This document shows, one piece after another, positions 1-5,040 of a DNA stretch of 5,538 nt. A program made the translations under genes and the position numbers. The stretch comes from CAYJMQ01 sp964392415 (lineage in GTDB: Bacteria > Bdellovibrionota > JACOXK01 > 2-02-FULL-40-11). The stretch is taken from NCBI GenBank assembly GCA_964392415.1, contig CAYMPL010000092.1, forward strand, positions 1 through 5,538, in the 5' to 3' direction. The stretch's first letter is position 1. Every line of letters starts with the position of its first letter. The notes under the pieces are model-generated. The model was not told the origin of the DNA. It saw nothing but the letters and a program-made list of their open reading frames with translations, and did no database searches.

Positions 1-52
1 TTGAGGGGGTGGCGCCCGAAAGGGCATGCTGGTTCGAGTCCAGTCCCGAGCA
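1..52 (+). tRNA. tRNA-Leu (GAG), 3' part only
   Basis: The window opens inside the anticodon loop of a class II tRNA. Loop TTGAGGG is at 1-7 with anticodon GAG at 3-5, and the 3' side of the anticodon stem follows. A long variable arm has the stem GCCC-gaaa-GGGC, which is typical of tRNA-Leu. The T arm at 28-44 pairs GCTGG with CCAGT around loop TTCGAGT. The acceptor strand CCCGAGC is at 45-51 and discriminator A at 52. The CCA tail is not encoded, because AAT follows, so the cell must add it enzymatically. The 5' half (acceptor, D arm, anticodon 5' stem) lies outside the window. The long variable arm excludes most isotypes, and the GAG anticodon with discriminator A points to leucine. Confidence 0.9.
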
Positions 53-229
53 AATACCATGTCATGCTGAGCGAAGCATCCCTTTGATCCAGCTGTAGGC
101 GTTATCATCAAATATTCTGAGCGATAAATGCGCTTCAAGGGTGGGCGTAAAACAGGTTGTGAATGGCAGTGAGGGTTTCATCCTAAAAAAGATAGACTTT
201 GAATATGGATATGGCCTAAACTTCTGAAG
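53..229. other. Gene-free stretch after the tRNA
   Basis: No recognisable gene lies between the tRNA and the VOC remnant. Apart from the repeat-like palindrome, there is a 42-codon open stretch on the plus strand (99-224, ending at TGA 225-227). It has no ATG start and no recognised family, so it may be debris or chance. No tRNA-end duplication suggesting an attachment site was found. Confidence 0.5.
61..80. repeat. Short palindromic dispersed-repeat-like element
   Basis: GTCATGCTGAGCGAAGCATC contains a 5-bp hairpin, ATGCT/AGCAT (64-68 and 75-79), around the loop GAGCGA. It resembles the GTCATTCTGAGCGAAGCGAAGAATC-type short repeats scattered between genes in many bacterial genomes (established pattern, recalled and not searched here). 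The core CTGAGCGA occurs again at 117-124, possibly in a worn second copy. It sits directly after the tRNA, so a weak tRNA-operon terminator is an alternative, but no T-run follows. Confidence 0.4.
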
Positions 230-466
230 TTACTTAGGCTGTCCTTTTAGCCACTCATAGAGTTGTAACTCATTGCCTTCTGGATCTTGAAGTGTCACGA
301 TTCGAAAACCTTCATCGCCCCCATGAATATCCTTTTGTCGTAATAGGCTTGCCATTAAGGAGATCCGCGATGCTCGGAATTTCCCACTGCCCCTGAATCA
401 AGAGTAAGCCATATTGATCGTGCTGTTCTCAGGCTCGAAATCGCGTACCAATTTCTCAGAAAAGAC
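230..466 (-). pseudogene. Decayed glyoxalase/bleomycin-resistance (VOC) family gene
   Basis: Read on the minus strand, one frame runs from about 466 to the stop TAA at 230-232. Its last 29 codons contain GDEGFRIVTLQDPEGNELQL followed by YEWLKGQPK. The DPEGNELQLYEW ending is the classic C-terminal strand of VOC-superfamily proteins (glyoxalase I, fosfomycin and bleomycin resistance, extradiol dioxygenases), where the Glu of the EL motif usually helps bind the metal. The upstream part of the same frame reads EKLVRDFEPENSTINMAYS and is then cut by an in-frame TGA at 398-400. A TAA at 467-469 blocks the frame further upstream, and there is no start codon or ribosome site. The remaining length, about 78 codons, is well short of a normal 110-150 residue VOC protein. 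The intact genes here also use TGA as a stop, so recoding is unlikely. The family call rests on the C-terminus; substrate is unknown. Confidence 0.65.
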
Positions 467-476
467 TTAAAAGATA

Positions 477-505
477 TTGACAAATTCCTCATATATTGGT
501 ATATA
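477..505 (+). promoter_or_regulatory. Consensus sigma70-type promoter of the TumE/TumA operon
   Basis: The -35 box TTGACA (477-482) is a perfect match. A 17-bp spacer follows, then TATATA at 500-505 as the -10. Transcription would begin near 512, only about 8 nt before the ATG at 520, so the mRNA is nearly leaderless. No Shine-Dalgarno sequence is present before that ATG, which agrees with this. The promoter overlaps the inverted repeat at 491-518, so a bound repressor would block RNA polymerase. The position is inferred from sequence only. Confidence 0.7.
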
Positions 506-518
506 TCAACCAATATAT
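491..518. promoter_or_regulatory. Perfect 10-bp inverted repeat, probable operator
   Basis: ATATATTGGT (491-500) and ACCAATATAT (509-518) are exact reverse complements, separated by the 8 bp ATATATCA. Arm centres are 18 bp apart, nearly two helical turns, which suits a dimeric helix-turn-helix protein. The repeat covers the promoter spacer, the -10 and the predicted start point, and ends 1 bp before the toxin ATG. The best candidate ligand is the winged-helix antitoxin encoded second in the operon, alone or with the toxin, as in classical toxin-antitoxin autoregulation. The ligand is inferred. Confidence 0.65.
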
Positions 519-519
519 C

Positions 520-810
520 ATGGATGCTGTATTGAAGTATCATCATAAGGCGCTGCTTCGGAACAGATTCGTTGTTGAAATTGTCATTTATGAAGTTGTG
601 ATAACTCGGAAATATCCAGATGGTGTTAAATACAGACTCATTTGCATGGACCAAAAGGAAGGCAAGAAAATCCTTATGGATAATCATCATCCCAAGGGAC
701 CTCACATCCACATAGATGATGAGGAGTTCGAGTACAGCTATATTTCTGAGGATAAGCTTATGGAGGATTTTAATAAACTGATTTTAACACATATGGGGGT
801 AAGCTTATGA
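520..810 (+). CDS. tumE: TumE-family toxin of a toxin-antitoxin pair
   Basis: The product is a 96-residue soluble protein resembling the family annotated as toxin-antitoxin system TumE (formerly DUF6516-like). Visible family traits are the central strand VKYRLICMDQ (about residues 36-45), the conserved histidine-rich turn DNHHPKGPHIH (54-64), then the acidic segment DDEEFEYSYIS and a final helix EDKLMEDFNKLIL (77-89). The histidine-rich motif is the best candidate functional site; its reaction is not known to me. The frame is open from a TTG at 496, but that codon lies inside the promoter spacer, so ATG 520 is the likely start. Translation there must work without a Shine-Dalgarno sequence. 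The stop overlaps the next ATG by 4 bp (ATGA), so the two genes are probably translationally coupled. Toxin-first order is typical of this family. The family call is from recognition, with no database search. Confidence 0.8.
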   Translation: MDAVLKYHHKALLRNRFVVEIVIYEVVITRKYPDGVKYRLICMDQKEGKKILMDNHHPKGPHIHIDDEEFEYSYISEDKLMEDFNKLILTHMGVSL

Positions 811-1178
811 AACAACTCATAATTTCGCTAAAATCTTCTTCTGAAGTGTTGGAAGATTTTAAACAGGCATTTAAAAAAGTGAAAAAGCGACAGATCAAAG
901 AACCGCATTATGAAATTTCTTTCGACAATAGAAAAGCTTTTGAGCGTTTCGTCAAAAATATTTATATTCTTTCTGATATCCTTGCCTTTAAGCCAAAGTC
1001 AGTCTATGAGCTTGCGAAACTCTCAGGCATGGACATATCAAATCTTAATAAGATTATTTTATTTTTCGAAGAGATAGGCGTCATTCAAATTAAGAAACGA
1101 AAAATAAAAGGAAGAGAAGTTAAAACGCCTATTGTCAATTATGACGCCATTAAAATCGACCTGAAAAAAGCTGCTTAA
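807..1178 (+). CDS. tumA: Winged-helix antitoxin (TumA / HVO_A0114-like)
   Basis: This is a 123-residue protein with the layout of HVO_A0114-type putative DNA-binding proteins that partner TumE toxins. It has an N-terminal lysine-rich part, a linking strand YEISFD (35-40), and a helix FERFVKNIYILSDIL. A winged helix-turn-helix follows: SVYELAKLSGMDISNLNKII (65-84) as helices 2-3, then FFEEIGVIQI and a basic wing KKRKIKGREVK (96-106). The tail closes with TPIVNYDAIKIDL, another family hallmark. It should neutralise the toxin and, through the winged helix, bind the inverted repeat at 491-518 to repress the operon; both roles are inferred from family and context. Its ATG overlaps the toxin stop, and a GGGGG run 6-10 nt upstream can act as ribosome site. 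Antitoxin synthesis is thus tied to toxin translation. It could be read simply as a MarR/ArsR-like regulator if taken alone. Confidence 0.75.
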   Translation: MKQLIISLKSSSEVLEDFKQAFKKVKKRQIKEPHYEISFDNRKAFERFVKNIYILSDILAFKPKSVYELAKLSGMDISNLNKIILFFEEIGVIQIKKRKIKGREVKTPIVNYDAIKIDLKKAA

Positions 1179-1206
1179 GACTGTCGATTATAATCTTTCT
1201 CAGTCT
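1178..1206. terminator. Possible weak terminator after tumA
   Basis: AGACTG (1178-1183) pairs with CAGTCT (1201-1206), and inside it lies the perfect palindrome GATTATAATC (1186-1195). Together they could form a nested hairpin overlapping the end of the stop codon. There is no T-run after it, and the inner part is AT-only, so folding would be weak. A protein-binding palindrome is an alternative reading. Confidence 0.25.
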
Positions 1207-1449
1207 CTGTTCAGTGAAGCACGTTCCAACCTGAGAGCGCGATGCAGTGAGAAGGAAGATTTCATCAGAAACCACCATCGTTAACATCCTATGTGACTCC
1301 TTCAAAATGCCATTTTTAGATTTGCGCTATTCATATTGATGAATTAGAAAGATGGTTTCCATTATTGGTGACAAGAGTTGAGAATAGCTTTTGGGGATTT
1401 AGATATATAGAGCTTGTATAGTTGCCGGGACAATTATGGAAACAATTAG
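1207..1449. other. Gene-free region between tumA and fic, with possible remnants
   Basis: No recognised gene is present. Two open stretches look partly coding. On the plus strand, 1320-1418 (stop TAG 1419-1421) reads ...IDELERWFPLLVTRVENSF and then WGFRYIELV, with no start codon; an upstream frame 1246-1343 ends nearby and could join it by a one-base shift. On the minus strand, 1150-1287 encodes 45 residues starting MLTMVVSDEIFLL, with a good AAGGAG ribosome site 9 nt upstream, and it runs antisense into the end of tumA. Neither matches a family I know. The region is most likely eroded accessory DNA. Confidence 0.4.
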
Positions 1450-1459
1450 TTGACAATTA
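1430..1459 (+). repeat. Three direct ACAATTA repeats at helical spacing
   Basis: ACAATTA occurs at 1430-1436, 1442-1448 and 1453-1459, that is, 12 and 11 bp apart, so all three copies lie on about the same face of the helix. The first and third copies extend to GACAATTAT. The third overlaps the -35 box of the fic promoter. This could be an operator array, perhaps for the winged helix at the Fic C-terminus; that ligand is inferred. Confidence 0.45.
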
Positions 1460-1477
1460 TATGGGAATCCGTAAAAT
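1450..1477 (+). promoter_or_regulatory. Promoter of the fic gene, leaderless
   Basis: A perfect -35 TTGACA (1450-1455), a 16-bp spacer and -10 TAAAAT (1472-1477, 5 of 6 to consensus) are present. The start of transcription would fall near 1484, which is the A of the fic ATG. The transcript would therefore be leaderless, consistent with the absence of a Shine-Dalgarno sequence. An out-of-frame ATG at 1479 would lie upstream of the mRNA. Confidence 0.65.
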
Positions 1478-1483
1478 AATGCT

Positions 1484-2509
1484 ATGGCTGTTTCTTACTG
1501 CCCCATTTTCGAGAGATCTGCACAGCTTGTTCAATATTTGACTCAGGCGTCAAGCCTATGTGCCTGGATACAGGAGCAATCTGTAGATGTCTCCTGGATT
1601 GCATCTACGCAGCGTGATGCCCTTATACGTCTGGCGCACTATTCTACGGGTATTGAGGGAAATCCACTCACTCTTCCAGAGGTGGAGGCTTTGGCTATGG
1701 GCAAGGATTTAAACATTGATGAACATGCCAAACTTGAGGTGCTAAATTATTTTGCTGCACTTCGATGGATTTGGAGAAAAAGTCCACTCCACAATATCGA
1801 AGAAAAAGATCTTCTTCGTCTTCATAAGTTTCTAACCCAAGGGCTTCTTCCGGCATCTGAATCCGGAGTTTATAAAATTAAACCCAATGCTGTCTTCCAT
1901 GGAACGCGAATGATCTATAGACCCCCTCCTCCAGAGGCAGCGCCGATTTTGACTGAGGGACTACTGCGATGGCTTAATAGCGCTAAAGTGAGAGTTGAGC
2001 ATCCTGTTGTTGTTGCGGCAATCGCACATCACCGACTGGTGTCGATTCACCCATTTATGGATGGAAATGGCAGAATTGCAAGAGTTCTTGAATCTTGGAT
2101 TTTGTATCGGCGTGGTTTTGATACCCATCATATTTTTGCGCTTGATGAATTTTTTAATGTCGATCGAGAGCGATATTATAAAGAGATACAAAAGGTACGT
2201 CATGAGGGGGATAATCTCACTAGCTGGCTGGAATATGTCAGTGAAGGAATTGTAGAAACTCTCAGAAAAACTCAACGACGCATTCAAACGCTGCGTGCTA
2301 AAGCAGGTGTCTCAAAATTTACCCTGAGCCGTCAGCAGGAAAGAGTGATGCGTATTCTTGGAGAAGTTCCAAGGTTGGGCGGAGGAGAGCTGGCTCGATC
2401 TTTGGGAATGACTCGAAGTTACTTGAGTAAACTCCTACACCCCCTTATTAAAGCTGGATTGATCGTAAAAGAAGGATCAACCAAAGCTTCAACATATCGC
2501 CTGGCCTGA
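1484..2509 (+). CDS. fic: Fic-family protein adenylyltransferase with C-terminal winged helix
   Basis: Fic enzymes usually move AMP from ATP onto a hydroxyl of a target protein (AMPylation); the target here is unknown. This 341-residue cytoplasmic protein shows the N-terminal domain with inhibitory motif STGIEGN (54-60), matching (S/T)xxxE(G/N). Glu58 should point into the active site and block productive ATP binding, making it a class II, self-inhibited Fic. The Fic core follows, with GVYKIKPNAV and IYRPPPPE (the flap region) and the complete catalytic loop HPFMDGNGRIAR (189-200). The catalytic His189 and the phosphate-binding GNGR are intact. A helical linker leads to a winged helix (about 282-340: LARSLGMTRSYLSKLLHPL, then GLIVKE). 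That domain suggests DNA binding, possibly at its own promoter repeats. Homologues with the inhibitory Glu can also remove AMP. It stands alone, not in a fic/antitoxin pair; no Shine-Dalgarno sequence precedes the ATG, fitting a leaderless mRNA. Confidence 0.93.
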   Translation: MAVSYCPIFERSAQLVQYLTQASSLCAWIQEQSVDVSWIASTQRDALIRLAHYSTGIEGNPLTLPEVEALAMGKDLNIDEHAKLEVLNYFAALRWIWRKSPLHNIEEKDLLRLHKFLTQGLLPASESGVYKIKPNAVFHGTRMIYRPPPPEAAPILTEGLLRWLNSAKVRVEHPVVVAAIAHHRLVSIHPFMDGNGRIARVLESWILYRRGFDTHHIFALDEFFNVDRERYYKEIQKVRHEGDNLTSWLEYVSEGIVETLRKTQRRIQTLRAKAGVSKFTLSRQQERVMRILGEVPRLGGGELARSLGMTRSYLSKLLHPLIKAGLIVKEGSTKASTYRLA

Positions 2510-2531
2510 GTGTGCGAAGGTCGTTAAAAGC

Positions 2532-2565
2532 GGAGGATCTTTAAGATAGAACTAAGCAATAAAAT
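2532..2565 (+). promoter_or_regulatory. Strong ribosome-binding sequence without a normal start, plus weak -10
   Basis: GGAGG at 2532-2536 is an excellent Shine-Dalgarno sequence, but nothing at the right distance is ATG, GTG or TTG. The glycosylase frame is open through it, and ATA at 2546 would be the codon at usable spacing (9 nt). TAAAAT at 2560-2565 resembles the -10 used at 1472 and 3207 but lacks a good -35. Either the site is a relic, or a rare start codon is used. Confidence 0.3.
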
Positions 2566-2593
2566 TATCGGTTCATTTGAACTTACACGCGAA

Positions 2594-3160
2594 ATGAAAA
2601 TTTGTTCTCTCGATTTTTTTAATCGACCCACATTGGAAGTATTGCCAGAATTACTGGGAAAATATCTGGTGAGAAAAAAAGGCCGGAAGCGCTATGCCGG
2701 ATTTGTCACGGAAGCGGAAGCCTATATCGGCTTTGATGATAAAGCATGTCACGCGGCAAAAGGGAAGACGGAACGCACCAAAGTCATGTTCGAAACCGCT
2801 GGCACCTGGTATGTCTATCTTTGTTACGGTGTCCATTGGATGCTTAATATTGTGACGGAAAAAGAAGGCTTTCCTGCCGCGATCCTGATTCGAGGTATTC
2901 AGGGGGAAGCGCATTTCAATGGTCCCGGAAAGCTCACCAAATCGTTTAAAATCGATAAAAACCTGAATGGAAAACGCGCGAGACCTGAAGATGGCCTTTG
3001 GTTTGAAGATCGAAAGGTGCCTGTTTCTTCATTGGATATTCATAAAGGCAAAAGAATCGGCATTGGTTATGCTGGAAAGTGGCAGGATAAGCTCTGGCGC
3101 TATTATTTGGATCAAAAGACAATTGCGCAAATCAGTGCTACAGTTCAATCAGATACTTAG
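2594..3160 (+). CDS. mpg: 3-methyladenine DNA glycosylase (AAG/MPG family)
   Basis: The enzyme flips out and cleaves alkylated or deaminated purines (3-methyladenine, 7-methylguanine, hypoxanthine), leaving an abasic site for base-excision repair. At 188 residues it has the normal bacterial length. Family landmarks run in order: FFNRPTLEVLPELLGKYLVR near the N-terminus, VTEAEAYIGFDDKACHA (38-54), WYVYLCYGVHWMLNIVTE (72-89), AAILIRGIQ (95-103) and NGPGKLTKSFKI (109-120). By alignment with human AAG, Glu42 matches the water-activating Glu125, and Tyr44, His53 and Tyr75 match the Tyr127, His136 and Tyr159 that hold the flipped base; Arg100 matches Arg182. All are intact, so it should be active. 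ATG 2594 lacks a Shine-Dalgarno sequence; an in-frame extension back to 2546 follows a perfect GGAGG but has no standard start. It follows fic by 84 bp, on the same strand. Confidence 0.95.
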   Translation: MKICSLDFFNRPTLEVLPELLGKYLVRKKGRKRYAGFVTEAEAYIGFDDKACHAAKGKTERTKVMFETAGTWYVYLCYGVHWMLNIVTEKEGFPAAILIRGIQGEAHFNGPGKLTKSFKIDKNLNGKRARPEDGLWFEDRKVPVSSLDIHKGKRIGIGYAGKWQDKLWRYYLDQKTIAQISATVQSDT

Positions 3161-3182
3161 TCTCAATTCAAATAAAAAACTA

Positions 3183-3212
3183 TTGCGTTGGCCGATGTAA
3201 AAAGGATAAAAT
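3183..3212 (+). promoter_or_regulatory. Candidate promoter for the membrane-protein pair
   Basis: TTGCGT (3183-3188, a weak -35) is followed by an 18-bp spacer and TAAAAT (3207-3212). Transcription would start near 3219 and leave a leader of about 40 nt before the ATG at 3261. The -10 repeats the TAAAAT hexamer of the fic promoter. A tandem GATGTAGATGT lies in the leader at about 3221-3231, significance unknown. Confidence 0.35.
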
Positions 3213-3260
3213 CTAATCTAGATGTAGATGTGGTCTTGCTTGGTGCATTACTGAATAGAA

Positions 3261-3626
3261 ATGCAAAAAGCTCAAAAGCTCCTCGTCGTCATCGTCATTC
3301 TCTGGACCGTCTTTAGAATTATTGTATTCTATAAACATTTTCCTGAAGATTTTAAATCGTTTATCAGTCTCTTTGGGACAACACGTGAAGAAAAATGGGA
3401 GGCTGTTTTAGGTAAGGAGCTGTATGATTTTGTAAATATCACACAAAAAACAATCCCCCCTTTTAGTCGTGCGAAATTTGTTTTTGATCTTGATCATTAT
3501 CTCTATGCGAGGGCGATCTACCATATTGCCCCGATCGTTATCTCGGATGAAAATTATCAATATGTGATTGCTTTTCATAACGGGAATAAGCAGATTGTCC
3601 GACTTCCCAGCTTCAATGATCTTTAA
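3261..3626 (+). CDS. Small single-pass membrane protein of unknown family
   Basis: The 121-residue product has one N-terminal hydrophobic helix (about residues 5-24, LLVVIVILWTVFRIIVFY) with a short lysine-containing start, so it is an anchor or uncleaved signal with the rest probably outside the membrane. The remainder is soluble: a segment WEAVLGKELYDFVNITQKTI, then FSRAKFVFDLDHYLYARAIY and YQYVIAFHNG. I do not recognise a named family. The pattern of a helix near the membrane, then an aromatic-rich alpha/beta unit with LYARAIYHIAP, recalls small periplasmic domains found beside or within GT-C membrane glycosyltransferases (inference). An in-frame TGA at 3252-3254 makes ATG 3261 the first possible start; the ribosome site is weak. 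Its last 11 nt overlap the next gene, which implies coupled translation and a shared complex or pathway. Confidence 0.75.
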   Translation: MQKAQKLLVVIVILWTVFRIIVFYKHFPEDFKSFISLFGTTREEKWEAVLGKELYDFVNITQKTIPPFSRAKFVFDLDHYLYARAIYHIAPIVISDENYQYVIAFHNGNKQIVRLPSFNDL

Positions 3627-5040
3627 GATAACTCAAACGTCTCTTTCGCTTATTTTTTCACTTTCGCTGGGGATTGCTTTTTTAAATCTTTTCTTTCGAA
3701 AATTGCCGCTCTCTTTTTTTGAAAAGCTCAGTCTTTCATTTGGACTTGGATGGGGATTGATTTCTCTTCTTCAGTTTGTACTTCTTTATTTTGGTTTTCA
3801 AATCACGGTTTTAAATATGACTGCTGTTATTTTTTTACTTATTTTGGTTTCTATCGGATTTCGGAAAGTTTCTAAGATTAGGGGAATTTCCGATGGAGAT
3901 GCTTCGGACTTCGTCCTCAGCATGACCAAACAGGAATCTCACATTTCATCTTTGTCACGATTGGAAAAATTTTGTCTGATTGGGATATTCATAGGCTGTT
4001 TTTACGCGCTTCTTAAAACGTTTATCTTTCCTATTATTGATGATGATGGTCTTTGTAATTTTGCCTGGAAAGCAAAGGTTATCTATTATTCGAACCTCTT
4101 CCATGAGCCCCTGACCGTGTTGGTTCCGAGAATGCGTAATACTTCCGGAGGGGATTATCCGCCGCTTATCCCTCTTTCGGAGCATTTTATAACGCTTTTT
4201 TTGAATGAATGGAATGATCTCTATCCAAAGATTATTTTTCCGCTCTTTTATTTTTCGTTTTTGGTCAGTTTTTTTTATGCCGCAAAAAGGTTCACCAATA
4301 GATATTTCGCCATTGTTTTTACATTTCTGTTAAATGGTCTTCGGTTTATGAGTGATCAGGCGACATGGGGTGTGGCCGATCTTGCGTTTACTTCCTATTA
4401 TTGCATCAGTTTTTTTCTGATTCTCTCCTGGATGAGAACTGCAAACAGCTCTTTTTTTTATTTGAGCGCGTTTTTTGGAGCCTTTGCCGTCTGGACAAAA
4501 AACGAAGGGATTCCGTCTCTCGCGATTCTATTTTCGATCGTTGTTCTTTTTTTCTTTTTCTCACATCGAAGAAAAATGGATGTTCTGAAAGAAATAGGTT
4601 TTTATATGACGCTCGAGACGGCGCTGATTATTCCTGTTCTCTATTGGAAAAAATTAACGGCGGTGACCTATCCTTTACTGGATCAAGGGGTATTTTCTTT
4701 TTCAAGAATTTTAAAAAATATAGAATGGCTCCCCATGATTTTAGATAAGCTCCAGCAACAGCTTTTTGGAACGCCCAATAGATGGAATCTACTCGGTTAT
4801 CTTTTTGTTTTGGCAATAGGTTTAAATGTGAAACAGATCTTTAAACCTTTGTATCTGTATTTGATCCTGGCGATTATCCTAAATTATTCTCTTTATATTG
4901 TTGTCTATTTGCTGAATCCATTCAATGATTTGGTGCACTACATGGCCTATTCCCAAAATCGGATGCTCATGCATTTTCTTCCATTGATGTTATTTTATTC
5001 AGCTCTGGCGCTCTATAAACCGCAAACCCAATTCGCGTGA
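3616..5040 (+). CDS. Multi-pass membrane protein, GT-C / GT39-like glycosyltransferase
   Basis: The 474-residue inner-membrane protein has about ten or more hydrophobic helices. After two N-terminal membrane blocks (about 10-85) and a polar loop, a further helix leads to IIDDDGLCNFAWKAK (140-154). This acidic stretch sits where GT-C enzymes (ArnT, PMT, GT39-like) carry their catalytic or metal-binding Asp in the first outer loop. The next loop has GGDYPPLIPLSEH (178-190), and later come AVWTKNEGIP (291-300) and SQNRMLMHFLPLM (446-458), a familiar ending for this group. Such enzymes move a sugar from a polyprenyl-phosphate donor onto lipid or protein on the outer face; donor and acceptor cannot be told here. 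The frame is open from TTG 3568, but ATG 3616 gives a sensible first helix and an 11-bp overlap with the partner gene. A lipid-linked polymer ligase is an alternative. Confidence 0.75.
   Translation: MIFKITQTSLSLIFSLSLGIAFLNLFFRKLPLSFFEKLSLSFGLGWGLISLLQFVLLYFGFQITVLNMTAVIFLLILVSIGFRKVSKIRGISDGDASDFVLSMTKQESHISSLSRLEKFCLIGIFIGCFYALLKTFIFPIIDDDGLCNFAWKAKVIYYSNLFHEPLTVLVPRMRNTSGGDYPPLIPLSEHFITLFLNEWNDLYPKIIFPLFYFSFLVSFFYAAKRFTNRYFAIVFTFLLNGLRFMSDQATWGVADLAFTSYYCISFFLILSWMRTANSSFFYLSAFFGAFAVWTKNEGIPSLAILFSIVVLFFFFSHRRKMDVLKEIGFYMTLETALIIPVLYWKKLTAVTYPLLDQGVFSFSRILKNIEWLPMILDKLQQQLFGTPNRWNLLGYLFVLAIGLNVKQIFKPLYLYLILAIILNYSLYIVVYLLNPFNDLVHYMAYSQNRMLMHFLPLMLFYSALALYKPQTQFA

Noticed and set aside
398..400. 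TGA recoded as an amino acid in the VOC gene
   Set aside because: The toxin, fic and GT-C genes all end with TGA at sensible positions, and the VOC frame also lacks an N-terminus.
496..519. Upstream TTG start for the toxin
   Set aside because: It lies between the -35 and -10 boxes, upstream of the predicted transcription start.
355..711. 118-codon open frame on the minus strand
   Set aside because: Most of it is antisense to the toxin, it has no family resemblance, and its end runs in a different frame from the VOC remnant.
725..736. GTTCGAGTACAG, nearly identical to the tRNA T-arm, as an attachment-site duplication
   Set aside because: It is only 12 bp, sits within toxin codons, and lacks the adjacent acceptor-stem sequence, so chance is likely.
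1961..2287. Open frames on both strands inside fic
   Set aside because: They are shadows of the fic coding sequence; fic has complete family motifs through this stretch.
3568..3615. Upstream TTG start for the GT-C protein
   Set aside because: It would give a 59-bp overlap and a polar N-terminus before the first helix; ATG 3616 is the simpler choice.
4365..4816. Open frames on both strands inside the GT-C gene
   Set aside because: They lack family motifs and ribosome sites, and the GT-C frame is continuous there with membrane-helix composition.
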